DNA from: Dyella dinghuensis
Lineage (GTDB): Bacteria; Pseudomonadota; Gammaproteobacteria; Xanthomonadales; Rhodanobacteraceae
Direction: 5' to 3'
DNA: 64,000 nucleotides
Assembly: GCF_003977615.1 (NCBI RefSeq)
Contig: NZ_RYZR01000007.1
Coordinates: forward strand, 310,001 to 374,000
The notes under the pieces: generated by a model
What the model was told of the DNA's origin: nothing
The model's input: the letters and a program-made list of their open reading frames with translations, nothing else
Database searches by the model: none
Program-made: the position numbers and the translations under genes
In this document: piece after piece, positions 7,512 to 16,820 of the stretch
Layout: each line of letters starts with the position of its first letter
Numbering within the stretch: the first letter of the stretch is position 1

Positions 7512-10223
7512 TCAATGATCTGTTCCCTGCGAGGCGGTAGCCGGAACGCTTTGGACAGGAACGTTCCACCCACTCACTTCGACCACCGGTGCGGCCATTT
7601 CTTGCGATGCGTAACGCGCGGTCAACACGATCGATTCACCGGGCCAAAGCGTGACGTCATTGTCATTCCACAATATAGGCAGCGCAAGGTTACCGTGCGC
7701 ACCACGCTTGATCGACACGTGCTGAAACAGCGCCACGGCCTTGGACGATGCGGGCACGGACAAGGTGACCGTGGTGATGTCATCGTTCCCCTCCCGCCGT
7801 GTCGTTGCAAGAACCTTGCTGGTCGCTGACGGCAGCGATCGCAGCGCGGTCAGGTCTGCGTACTGCGTTAGCGGAGTGAGGTACCAGTTCGAATTCGCCC
7901 AGTCGAGCACGTCCGCTCGTGTGGATAACCAGTAGACGTTGCGGCTGACCGGCTTGCCGTCGGAAGAGGCGAGATCAAGCTCGATGAAGTACGCGGATGA
8001 CAGGCCCGCGATGGCTGGCAGTGTTGCCAATGATTGAGCGTGGTTGCCCGCGAGATCGACGTTCTGCAGGTGTTTTTCGTAACGCACGCTACCGTCCAGA
8101 TTGCGCACGCGGATGTTCGCTTGCAAGCCATGAACATCGTCGAGGGTGTGGTTCACCAATACGATGCCGTTCGTGTCATACGAATACTGGATGTGCACCA
8201 GCTCGTTGGCTTTCTTGGCGCCGAAATAAGCGCCGGCAGGATTCATGAAGTAGTCGTACAGGTGCCAGTGCAACGAGGGCCACGCGTTGTTGAGCATCCA
8301 GTAGATCACGCCAGTTGCTGGCTTGTCGGCATCCATGTGTGCGTTGAACGCTTCGAACTGCGCGCGGACGTTGTCGTAGTTATCAAGCTGCGCCTTGGCG
8401 ACATAATCGGTAAGATTCGTCGGTGCGCCGTAGCGAGCGGCTAACGCCTTGTCGAACGGCGTCAGTACGGCGAATGTCGACCAGTCTGCGGAGGCGTGGT
8501 ATTGCCTTGCCTCCGGATATTTCCACAGCGCTTCCTGCTCTTGCGGCGACAGCATGCGCTGCACATCTTCCAAGCGTGGAATATCCGCGCCAGCGCTGAC
8601 CTCCGAATCGAAACCGAATGCACCACCCAGCTTGTCGGCGTACCAATACGACGGCGGTATCCAGTCGTAAGGGCCATCCATCTTCAGGCCCGACGGGCCG
8701 GCTTCGGCCGTGCCTTTGGCGACAGCTGCCGAGATGATCGGCAGGGACCAGTCAGCTGCATGCAACGTGTCGACGTACATTTTCGCAATGGGCTGCGGAG
8801 GCGGGTTGTCGCTGCCGATCAGGAAGCCGATCACGGAAGGATGATTGCGCAGCAGACGCGCCTCGCTGGCCATGGAGTCTCCGGCCACTTTCATGTCGGC
8901 GGCAGTCCATGGCGCGCCGCCGGTCTTCGCGGCGGACTCCCATTTATCGCAGCATTCCCAACCCGCCAGTATCAGAATGCCGTTGCGATCGGCGAGGTCG
9001 TAGAAACGCTTATTTTCCAGCTTGCCTTCGCTGCGGATAGCGTTGAGGCCGAGGTTGAGCACGTAGCTGAACTCGGCGTCCATGCGTGCTGGGTCGTCGC
9101 GCAGGAACATGTCCGGCGCCCAGCCGCCACCGCGGATCAGCACGGGTTTCCCGTTGATGAAGAACTGGCGATAACCCTCTTTTGTCAGGCTTGAACTGAC
9201 GCTGCGTACACCGAACGTCGCAGTAGCACGATCGGATGTTGCACCATCGACCGCAGCGGTCATCTCAAGTTGGTATAGCGGATGTTCGCCCATGCCGACG
9301 GGCCACCAAATCTTCGGATGATTCAGTGCAAGTTCGGGGGTAGTGCTGGGCGAGAACGAAACGACTTGCGTTTGTCCGGGGGCAAGGTGCACGGTTTGTT
9401 GTATTGGAACGCCGGCCACTGTGCCGGTGATCGTCGCGTCATGCGCGACCGTATCAAGGTTCTTCGCGTCGACCTTCACAGTGATTGTGGCGTGCGCGAG
9501 ATCGGGTAACGATAGTGTTGAAAGAACGTGTGGAAAGCTCAACTCGACCGGTCCGGTCTGCAGGATGTCCACGCCACGCCATGGTCCCATGTTGTTGTCC
9601 GGAGGCGTGGGGTTCCAATCCACCCAGCCCATGGACAGGCTCTTTCTTGGATCGGCTGGATGCACGCGCATGGCGAGAATGTTGGCGCCTGCGTGTACCC
9701 AGCGCGTGACGTCGAACGCATGCACGGGATAGGCGCCGGCGACGTCGGCGTGATCGGCGACCAGATGTCCGTTGATCCACACATCGGCGCTCGCGATCAT
9801 GCCGTTGGTGCGCAGCAGGGTATGCCGTCCTGCCGCATCCTTCGACAGCGTGAATTCGGCGCGGTACCACCAGGACGTCACGAAAAGGTTGCCGCTGGAA
9901 TCTGGCACCTGCACTGCACGCAGGTTATCGCTGTAGAACACGTCGTTCTTGTATGTGCCGTTTTCCAACAAACCTGCCATGACGGTCGCTCGACCGCTCA
10001 CCGGATACCAATCTTCGGTGGAGAAGCTCGTCAAGGAGATTTCTGCGCCACTTTGCTGCGCCTTCGCTTCGTCCTGGATTTGCCAATGACCGATGGTTGT
10101 TACGGAGCCGGCGTCGGCGTTTACCTGAGTGGGCGCGTAGGTCGTTTGGGCGTGAGCAGGCGGCGATGCCAATACGGCTAACGCGGCCATCATCCAAAGT
10201 GTGTGCTTGGCTTGAGTTTGCAT
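7512..10223 (-). CDS. Secreted GH2 enzyme, exo-beta-D-glucosaminidase (CsxA) type
   Basis: A 903-residue exported hydrolase. The signal peptide is MQTQAKHTLWMMAALAVLAS ending at PPAHAQ, and the ATG at 10223 is chosen because an upstream frame to 10316 lies inside the permease gene. GH2 sugar-binding and immunoglobulin-like domains occupy about 40-330, the TIM barrel about 340-640, and beta domains follow. The pair Asp472 (IGSDNPPP) and Glu541 (FGFDSEVSAGADIP) matches the catalytic acid and nucleophile pattern of exo-glucosaminidases, where most other GH2 enzymes have Glu in the first place. The segment ATGVIYWMLNNAWPSLHWHL also fits. It probably removes GlcN from chitosan oligomers; beta-mannosidase or endo-beta-mannosidase is the alternative. 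Confidence 0.85.
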   Translation of the reverse strand: MQTQAKHTLWMMAALAVLASPPAHAQTTYAPTQVNADAGSVTTIGHWQIQDEAKAQQSGAEISLTSFSTEDWYPVSGRATVMAGLLENGTYKNDVFYSDNLRAVQVPDSSGNLFVTSWWYRAEFTLSKDAAGRHTLLRTNGMIASADVWINGHLVADHADVAGAYPVHAFDVTRWVHAGANILAMRVHPADPRKSLSMGWVDWNPTPPDNNMGPWRGVDILQTGPVELSFPHVLSTLSLPDLAHATITVKVDAKNLDTVAHDATITGTVAGVPIQQTVHLAPGQTQVVSFSPSTTPELALNHPKIWWPVGMGEHPLYQLEMTAAVDGATSDRATATFGVRSVSSSLTKEGYRQFFINGKPVLIRGGGWAPDMFLRDDPARMDAEFSYVLNLGLNAIRSEGKLENKRFYDLADRNGILILAGWECCDKWESAAKTGGAPWTAADMKVAGDSMASEARLLRNHPSVIGFLIGSDNPPPQPIAKMYVDTLHAADWSLPIISAAVAKGTAEAGPSGLKMDGPYDWIPPSYWYADKLGGAFGFDSEVSAGADIPRLEDVQRMLSPQEQEALWKYPEARQYHASADWSTFAVLTPFDKALAARYGAPTNLTDYVAKAQLDNYDNVRAQFEAFNAHMDADKPATGVIYWMLNNAWPSLHWHLYDYFMNPAGAYFGAKKANELVHIQYSYDTNGIVLVNHTLDDVHGLQANIRVRNLDGSVRYEKHLQNVDLAGNHAQSLATLPAIAGLSSAYFIELDLASSDGKPVSRNVYWLSTRADVLDWANSNWYLTPLTQYADLTALRSLPSATSKVLATTRREGNDDITTVTLSVPASSKAVALFQHVSIKRGAHGNLALPILWNDNDVTLWPGESIVLTARYASQEMAAPVVEVSGWNVPVQSVPATASQGTDH

Positions 10224-10227
10224 GACG

Positions 10228-11616
10228 TCACTGTTTCTCAAGGTAGGTTTCGCGTATTTCAACGGGTGCGAATGGCCACGACCGATTGAGCTTGGCCCAC
10301 ATCGCAAATACCGCAAGGCCAGCGACGATCCATATGCCGGAGAGGATCAGCGACAACGTCGAGGCAGACACGTACACGTAAATCCATCCCAGTAGCGCAA
10401 TCACGCACGGCACTGGGTAAAGCCATTGCTTGTACGGGCGATCAAGGTTGGGCTGGCGCTTGCGCAGCACGACCAGCGCGGCGACCTGCGCAATGGACTG
10501 CACGATGATGGTCGCGGCCAGCAGCATGTTGATGACTTCGGTCAGGTCAAAGAATGTACCGATGGCCGTCACTACGCCCATGGTGAGCAATGCGACGTGC
10601 GGGAAGCCGTGCTTGGCATGCAGGCGTCCGAACACGGATAGAAACACTTTGTCGTGCGCTGCCTGGAAGGGCACGCGAGAGCCGCCCAACAGGCCGGTGA
10701 ACACCGAGGCGAACGCGGTCACGATGATGAGGACGGTCATGATGGCGGCAGCCAGATGGCCCCAGCTGCGCTCCACCACCAGCGAAGCCACCGACTTGGA
10801 TTGCGCGATTTCCTGCCACGGTGCCACGCCGAGCACGCTGATGTTCAGAAGAAGATAAACAAACATCATCGCGATCACCGAGACGATGATGGTGCCGGGC
10901 ATCGTGCGGCCCGGATTGCGCAACTCGTCGCCGATGTAGGCGGTCGTGTTGTAGCCGAGATAGTCGTAAATGCCGATGATCAGCCCGGCACCAAGTCCCA
11001 TGAAGAAGTGGTTGCCGAACATACCGGCCGGGTATGCAAACGCGAAGTCCGCATGGAAGTGTGAGAAGCCTGCCGACGTCACACCGACAACAGAGACCAG
11101 CATGATGACCCACAGCGCGATCGTGATCGCGCGAACCGATTCGATGCGACGGTAAAGGAGCCACGTCACGATGGCAGTTGCCGCCAGGCCGACGAGATGC
11201 ACCGGCCACCAGCCCAGGTTGGGAAAGAAGAACTCCAGATACTCCACCATGCCGATGATGCCCGTGGACATCAGCAAGGGAATCGCCAGCAACATCGTCC
11301 AGATGAAAAGGAACGGCATCAGTTTGCCGGTGCGGTACTGAAACGCTTCGCGCAAGTAGACGTAGGTTCCTCCGGAACCCGGCATGGCTGCCCCGAGTTC
11401 CGCCCACACCAAGCCGTCGGCCATGGCCAGGATGGCACCGGCGATCCAGCCGATGACGGCCTGCGGACCGCCCATCGCAGCGACCATGATGGGAATGGTG
11501 ATGAACGGCCCGATGCCGCACATCTGGGTCATATTGATCGCGGTTCCCGAGAACAATCCGATGGAACGATGGAAGGCGTTGTCGCGAACGTTCTGGGGCG
11601 CGCTGGAGTCTTGCAT
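10228..11616 (-). CDS. APC-superfamily permease
   Basis: A 462-residue inner-membrane transporter with about 12 hydrophobic segments. The N-terminal SIGLFSGTAINMTQMCGIGP followed by PGSGGTYVYLREAF is the APC-type first helix and substrate region. Its stop lies 4 bases before the GH2 start, so the two are cotranscribed. APC proteins usually move amino acids or amines. Here the context suggests uptake of an amino sugar or a released amino compound, which is inference. The start at 11616 is the furthest upstream ATG and is consistent with the family length. Confidence 0.85.
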   Translation of the reverse strand: MQDSSAPQNVRDNAFHRSIGLFSGTAINMTQMCGIGPFITIPIMVAAMGGPQAVIGWIAGAILAMADGLVWAELGAAMPGSGGTYVYLREAFQYRTGKLMPFLFIWTMLLAIPLLMSTGIIGMVEYLEFFFPNLGWWPVHLVGLAATAIVTWLLYRRIESVRAITIALWVIMLVSVVGVTSAGFSHFHADFAFAYPAGMFGNHFFMGLGAGLIIGIYDYLGYNTTAYIGDELRNPGRTMPGTIIVSVIAMMFVYLLLNISVLGVAPWQEIAQSKSVASLVVERSWGHLAAAIMTVLIIVTAFASVFTGLLGGSRVPFQAAHDKVFLSVFGRLHAKHGFPHVALLTMGVVTAIGTFFDLTEVINMLLAATIIVQSIAQVAALVVLRKRQPNLDRPYKQWLYPVPCVIALLGWIYVYVSASTLSLILSGIWIVAGLAVFAMWAKLNRSWPFAPVEIRETYLEKQ

Positions 11617-11702
11617 GCTTGCCTAGTCGTGATGGTTTGCGATGAGTGTGTTGAAGACAATGGCATGTACTAAACGTTATTGCTCACTACTCGCCGAGAT
11701 CT

Positions 11703-11825
11703 GCTCCCTCGCCTACATGTAGGGGAGGGTTGGGGTGGGGTAAAGCAATCTCGCGACGTGTTCTAGCTATATAGCAAGCTCGGGCTACCCCTCCCCAGCC
11801 CTCCCCTGCGAGCAGGGGAGGGAGC
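11703..11825. repeat. Paired inverted intergenic repeat (40-base arms)
   Basis: The arms at 11703-11742 and 11786-11825 are reverse complements at 33 of 40 positions. Each arm also folds on itself: the left contains CCTACATGTAGG, and the right contains CCCTCCCCTGC with GCAGGGGAGGG (read on the minus strand). Between them lie 43 unrelated bases. GC-rich 'CCCTCCCC' elements of this kind are common between xanthomonad genes. It sits between the TonB receptor stop and the permease start, where it could stop or stabilise transcripts. Confidence 0.8.
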
Positions 11826-11873
11826 ATGCGGCGGTAACCGTCAACCTTTGGCCAACGATGGAAGGCGCTCCGG

Positions 11874-14800
11874 CTACCACTGGCCACGCACGCCCAGCAT
11901 GAACATGCGCTCGGAGAACGTCGAGTGCGCAGGCTGGTCGGGCCACACAAGGTAGTAATGCTGGTACTCGTTGGTAAGGTTGGTGCCATCCAGAAACACT
12001 TCGGCGTATTTGCTGAACTTGTAGGAGATCGACGCATCGAGGTACTTCTGCGGCGCTTCGTACATCTCCATACCGGTGATACCGCCTACGCTGTCCATCA
12101 CCGCTCGCTTCGAACGATAGTTGTACGCAAGGCGCGCCTGGAAGTGATCATCCTGATACCACAGGATGAAGTTGCCGGACTCGGTGGAGTTGTCCTGGAA
12201 CGGAATCTTGTTGCCAGCCAAATCCCTTTCGCCCGAGTTGCTTGGCGCATACGTGGCGTTCACTTCCATACCTGTTTTTGACAGGAAGCTTGGCAGGAAG
12301 GTGAAGCCCTGGCGGTAATCGAACTCAGCACCTTGGATACTGTTGCCAGTGCCTTGCACGGGTTCGGTGATCACGATGCAATGATCGCGAACCACGCCGT
12401 CCTCATCGGGCAGTGTGCAGTTGGTCACGCTACCATTCTTGATGAAGCTTTCCACGTTGATGCGAAACAGCGCGAGGCTGAGCATGCTGGTGGGGTTGAT
12501 GTAGTACTCCAGCGACGCGCCATAGTTCGTAGAGCGCCACGGGTTGAGGTTCGGGTTGCCGGTCGATGTGCCATCCGCGACACGGAAGATCGGCCCTTGC
12601 GGCGTCTCCGCCAACGAATAGTTCAGCTGCAAGCCGCCGCCCCATGCGCTGAGGTCGAGCGGCATCATGTTCTTGGACGCGGCCAATCGAAACTTCAGGT
12701 TGTCGAAGATATCCAGCGAGAAGTTGGCCGACGGCAGCACGTCGTCATAACTGCGCTTGGTATCAGCTGTGCCTGTTTCGACTGGTTCGTCGCCGTACGC
12801 ACCCGGTGCGCCACTCAAAAACTGCGTGACGTTTAGATTGGTGTGGATCATGCGGACACCGATGTTGCCGCTGTACGGCATGTCGCCGAGCGTGCCATCG
12901 AAATCGCCCTGCAAATAGCCCGTCAACTCCTTCAGCTGCACATCCCAGCTCGTTCCCGGTTCAGCGACTTCGGTGGTATCGGGATAGAGCGACTTCCAGT
13001 ACGAAATCGGATTGACCATGGCGTTAGGGTTGACCGCCCAGAAATTGATGCCCGAGCCAAGCAGATTGGTGTACTCCTTGAAGTTGCTCGACAGCGGGGT
13101 AGCCGTATTGGGCATCGATATCGCCGACAGCGGCCCGGCGCGGAAGTAACCCTCTGAGTTGCTCGCGGTACACGAGCCGCTATTCAACACCACGTCGGCG
13201 CCCACATAACGCACCAGGCATCCGTTCGGATCGCTGGCACCGATGCCTGCGTAGACGGGTGTTTCCAGCGTCCAACCATAATTGTCGGCGTTGCGAATGC
13301 TGTTTCGTATGCCGAATTCGAGCTTGAAGCCGTCCTGGAAATCGTATTTCCCGTCGAAGCGCAACGCGTTCAACGCGACCTGGCGGTCATAGTCGCCGGA
13401 GGATTCCAGCGTCTTCATCGTCCAGGCGTTAGGGTTGGCGAAATCCGCAGCCAGCGAGGACGGCATGTTGACGGTGATGTAGCGGCCGTTGAAGTTCGCG
13501 ATGATCGGCACCGTGTTTTGCGGAATGCCATTGGCGTTGAACACGCGGTCACCACCGAGCTGTGCCGGGTAGACGAACGTACCGGCCGGCACATTCGCGC
13601 CGGGCATCAACACGTTCGGCCACAGTGCACCGTCGGAGTCGGAAACGTTGATGTCGGTTTCTACATTCGACTGGAACGCGGTGTCGCGGATGCCGCGTAC
13701 GCTCGCGGTGAACGGTCCGCCGTCGTCGTAATCCAGTTGGAGATTGAAGTTCTTCGCGTTAGAGCTTTTCTGGATGATCTGCGAGTACGACTCCACGTCG
13801 CCGGGCCACTTCTCATACACCTGCGTGGTGTATATCTGCGAGCCCTGCCAGCCTGGCTGGGGTGTGCCATAGGCACCGAGGGCAGGGCTTCCGGTATTGC
13901 GCGATTGCACCGGTACGTAGGTTGCGCCCTGCCAGTTGGTGGAGTTGAACTGAATGCCGTCATTAAGATCGTACTCGCGTTGTTGCGAGTAGAAGTAGTC
14001 GCTGGTCAGACTCAGGCCGTTACCGAGATCCATCTGGAACGACGCATTGCCGGACTTGCGTTTGCGCTGCGTCGTAATGTCATTGATGTTGATGTCCTGG
14101 CTACCCATGAAGACGCCGTTGGACTTGCCGTCGCCATTGACGTCCACGCTGCCATCGGCGTTCTGAACGATCTTCGATGGAATGGGCGCGCCATTCCACG
14201 GCGTCAGAAAGCCGTTGTAGCCACCCGCGCTGGCGGCGTTCTCGCCGTTGAGCACGACGCCGTATTGATCGAGACCTTCCGAAGAATTAAAGCGCGTGGT
14301 GTTGGAGTAATCCGCAGCGATCAGCAAACCCCAGCGGCCGCTATCGTTGTACGAAATCAGTCCGTTCGCCTCGGGCCCCAGATGATTGGTCGTGGAGCCA
14401 CGCTCTGCATCGGTTGAATAACTGTACGTAAATCCGCTGGGGAGATCCCACGGACGATAGGTATGCAGGTCGACGGCGCCGCTTATACCAGCGTCGGTCT
14501 CATTGGCAGTCGAGGACTTAACCACGTCGACGCCGTGGAACAGCGTGGACGGCAACATGGTGAAGTCGGGCTGCTGCGAGTCGATCTGATCGGCCGTGAT
14601 GAACACTTCGCCGTTCAACATGGTGCCGACCTCAGGCAGGCCGCGCACGTCGACCGACGTACCCACGCCAGCGTCGCGGTTGATCTGCACGCCGGTGACG
14701 CGTTGCAGGGAGTCGGTGATCGTGGTGTCGGGCAACGCGCCGATGTTTTCCGCGGTGATGCTGTCCTGAATGTTCGGAGCATCACGTTTCAGATCGATCG

Positions 14801-15089
14801 CGTGCTCCTGTGATGCGCGCACGCCTGAAACGGATACGGTCGACAGCGTGGTTGCATTCTTTTTCGCCGCGTCATCTGTTTTCTTGGTGTCGTCTTTCTT
14901 CGTGTCAGGCGCTGGCGACGAAGAAGCAGGGGCCGATGCTGGCGCAGTTTGCGCCGCGTTGGTCTGCGTAGCTTGGCCGTCTGTCTGGGCACCGGCGAAT
15001 GCCGACGGTGCACTCGTCGTCGATACGACGGCGAACAGCGACACGGTGACAGCAAATGACAATGGATGCTTGCGAAGTACGGTGGACAT
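11874..15089 (-). CDS. TonB-dependent outer-membrane receptor (Xanthomonas/Caulobacter type)
   Basis: A 1071-residue outer-membrane receptor. A signal peptide (about 1-32) is followed by a low-complexity Ala/Pro/Lys linker (about 35-80). The plug domain carries ENIGALPDTTITDSLQRVTG (about 113-132), and a 22-strand barrel ends in the aromatic GVRGQW, as outer-membrane proteins do. The region near residues 310-325 (NADGSVDVNGDGKSNG) looks like a calcium-binding loop. Such receptors import oligosaccharides. Its position between glk and the permease/GH2 genes suggests uptake of glucosamine-containing oligomers (inference). A 257-base gap with a repeat separates it from the permease, so it may have its own promoter. 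Confidence 0.95.
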   Translation of the reverse strand: MSTVLRKHPLSFAVTVSLFAVVSTTSAPSAFAGAQTDGQATQTNAAQTAPASAPASSSPAPDTKKDDTKKTDDAAKKNATTLSTVSVSGVRASQEHAIDLKRDAPNIQDSITAENIGALPDTTITDSLQRVTGVQINRDAGVGTSVDVRGLPEVGTMLNGEVFITADQIDSQQPDFTMLPSTLFHGVDVVKSSTANETDAGISGAVDLHTYRPWDLPSGFTYSYSTDAERGSTTNHLGPEANGLISYNDSGRWGLLIAADYSNTTRFNSSEGLDQYGVVLNGENAASAGGYNGFLTPWNGAPIPSKIVQNADGSVDVNGDGKSNGVFMGSQDININDITTQRKRKSGNASFQMDLGNGLSLTSDYFYSQQREYDLNDGIQFNSTNWQGATYVPVQSRNTGSPALGAYGTPQPGWQGSQIYTTQVYEKWPGDVESYSQIIQKSSNAKNFNLQLDYDDGGPFTASVRGIRDTAFQSNVETDINVSDSDGALWPNVLMPGANVPAGTFVYPAQLGGDRVFNANGIPQNTVPIIANFNGRYITVNMPSSLAADFANPNAWTMKTLESSGDYDRQVALNALRFDGKYDFQDGFKLEFGIRNSIRNADNYGWTLETPVYAGIGASDPNGCLVRYVGADVVLNSGSCTASNSEGYFRAGPLSAISMPNTATPLSSNFKEYTNLLGSGINFWAVNPNAMVNPISYWKSLYPDTTEVAEPGTSWDVQLKELTGYLQGDFDGTLGDMPYSGNIGVRMIHTNLNVTQFLSGAPGAYGDEPVETGTADTKRSYDDVLPSANFSLDIFDNLKFRLAASKNMMPLDLSAWGGGLQLNYSLAETPQGPIFRVADGTSTGNPNLNPWRSTNYGASLEYYINPTSMLSLALFRINVESFIKNGSVTNCTLPDEDGVVRDHCIVITEPVQGTGNSIQGAEFDYRQGFTFLPSFLSKTGMEVNATYAPSNSGERDLAGNKIPFQDNSTESGNFILWYQDDHFQARLAYNYRSKRAVMDSVGGITGMEMYEAPQKYLDASISYKFSKYAEVFLDGTNLTNEYQHYYLVWPDQPAHSTFSERMFMLGVRGQW

Positions 15090-15397
15090 GGGCTTTTAAC
15101 CTCGTTGATGTTGCCTGTCGAACCTTAGGTGCTCCGTGGAATTCCAAAAAAACGTATAGCCCGGCGATGCCTGCGAGTTCGCATGCCGTTGTGATGCAAT
15201 CTTTCGATGTCCCCAACTTTGGCTTCCCAAGCCAAAGCCGTTTTGCTCAGTGCTACTGCACGGGACCCCCGTCCCGCTTACCGCTTATTTCGAAAACGCT
15301 ATTCGCACCAACACCCACTGGTCATCGCCGGCTGTGCTGGCAACGATCAGGCGCGCGTTGGTCACGCAACAAAAAAATGGCGATGTCGCGATGCCGC
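15090..15397 (-). other. glk-TonB receptor gap with two tandem hairpins
   Basis: This 308-base gap holds no gene. It contains two perfect hairpins: CTTTGGCTT (15217-15225) with AAGCCAAAG (15229-15237), and CGGGAC (15261-15266) with GTCCCG (15271-15276). They lie downstream of glk and upstream of the receptor on the minus strand. Neither is followed by a clear U-run, so they may be processing or attenuating structures in the receptor leader, or weak glk terminators. Confidence 0.5.
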
Positions 15398-16408
15398 TCA
15401 TGCGCCTACGCCACCCGCCACGGCATGCCGCGCCGCTTTCGACATGCCATGCCTGAGGTACCACTGCGCTGCGCCTTGTACGCCGTGGTGACCGTGCTCC
15501 GTGACCCATACCGGTACGTGCGACAGCAGCGCACGCGCGCTGCGCCCGTGCAGGAATCGTTCCTCGAAAGCGCTGCGCTTAAGCAGCTCGAATATGGAAG
15601 ACAGAAAGCCGCCGGCTAGATACACGCCGCCTGTGGCCATGAAAATCATCGCGAGATTGCCGACAAAGCTTCCAAGGGAAGCACATAAAATTTCGACGGC
15701 TTCCACGGCCTGCGCGTCGCTACACGCAACGGCTGCGGTCGTGACGGCTTCGGGCGTTGCCAGCTTCGGCGTTTTTCCATGCAGCGCGCAAAGCGTTGCG
15801 TAGATGGTCAGCAGACCTGGGCCCGACACGACATGTTCAAACGCAACGTAACCGCCATTCGGCGCTATATGCGCCAGAATCTCGCGCTCCCGAACCGAAT
15901 TCGGCGCGAAATCCATCTGACCCGCTTCCGTCGTCAGCACGACGCCGCCGGCAGGGCCGGGAACGTGCGCCGCCGCGCCAAGGCCAGTGCCCGGTCCGAT
16001 CACCAGGGTCAAGCCACTGGCATGCGTGTCCGGTCCGCAAAGATGGCGGCCGCCGTCGGCGAGAGGGCCATCGAGCGCATAGGCGAGTGCCTCGAAATCA
16101 TTGAGTACAGCAACCTCGTCCAAGCCCAATGTGTGCCGCAACTGCGTCAGGTAGATGGGCCACGCGAGGTTGTCGTTCACGACCTCGTTGCCAACTATCT
16201 GACCGGCGCAAGCGAGCACGCAGTGCTTCACCGGGGCTTGCACCTCGGTATCGAGAAAGGCTTGCAATAGTTCCTGCAGGGTCGAGAACTCCGCGCACGC
16301 GAATACCCGATAGGCAAGTGTTTCGATCCCGCCGGCCCCGCCGTGCGAGGCGCGCATCAGCGCAACACGCGCGTGCGTGCCGCCAATATCGGCTGCCAGA
16401 AACGGCAT
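15398..16408 (-). CDS. glk: Glucokinase
   Basis: A 336-residue cytoplasmic kinase that phosphorylates glucose, and possibly glucosamine, with ATP. The start MPFLAADIGGTHARVALMRA gives the phosphate-1 loop (DIGGTH) and is preceded by a GGGGGAAG ribosome site; the longer open frame to 16528 adds 40 unconserved residues. The ASP-dependent glucokinase (bacterial Glk) family features continue with NDFEALAYAL, LVIGPGTGLGAA and the C-terminal GGVYLAGGF. It heads the minus-strand sugar locus, consistent with funnelling the imported sugar to glycolysis. A LacI-type palindrome lies about 90 bases upstream. Confidence 0.93.
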   Translation of the reverse strand: MPFLAADIGGTHARVALMRASHGGAGGIETLAYRVFACAEFSTLQELLQAFLDTEVQAPVKHCVLACAGQIVGNEVVNDNLAWPIYLTQLRHTLGLDEVAVLNDFEALAYALDGPLADGGRHLCGPDTHASGLTLVIGPGTGLGAAAHVPGPAGGVVLTTEAGQMDFAPNSVREREILAHIAPNGGYVAFEHVVSGPGLLTIYATLCALHGKTPKLATPEAVTTAAVACSDAQAVEAVEILCASLGSFVGNLAMIFMATGGVYLAGGFLSSIFELLKRSAFEERFLHGRSARALLSHVPVWVTEHGHHGVQGAAQWYLRHGMSKAARHAVAGGVGA

Positions 16409-16497
16409 TGCCGCTTCCCCCGTCACTCGGTCCGAATGATCTATTGCCACGTCCAGCGCACCCCTCGCTGCAGAACTGTTATCAGGGTGTAACGCAA

Positions 16498-16513
16498 TTG
16501 ACACCGGTGTCAA
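16498..16513. promoter_or_regulatory. LacI-type operator palindrome upstream of glk
   Basis: TTGACACCGGTGTCAA is a perfect 16-base palindrome with central CG, the form bound by LacI/GalR repressors. It lies 90 bases upstream of the glk start. The only LacI gene in the window is the one at 6488-7495 in the same locus, so it is the natural candidate ligand-responsive partner. The link is inferred. Confidence 0.6.
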
Positions 16514-16820
16514 GCCGTGACGCAACATGTTACGCCACGGCTTTGGGGGATAGCTGGTGCGGTCGTGGGCTCAGGTTTTGGGGTCGACGTTGCCAGGTCG
16601 GCTTTCGACTGTGGACGTAATGTCCGAATGCGCTCAGGGCAGCGGTCACCCACGTGAGATATTCCGGCCGCTTCCGGACCAATTCCGCTTGAGCCAAACC
16701 AACTTCAATGCGAAAACGGCCAAATTTTTTCGGGCAACCTGTCGAATTCCGGCCTCGTCGTTCGTGGCTATAGTGAAACTGGGCAACTGGCCCGGCCGAT
16801 GAACCCATTAGGAGGCGACC

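Noticed and set aside
7496-7573. N-terminal extension of the LacI frame
   Set aside because: It overlaps the GH2 gene and adds no conserved sequence.
13518-14417. Plus-strand frame of 299 codons inside the TonB receptor
   Set aside because: Antisense shadow; the receptor on the other strand is unmistakable.
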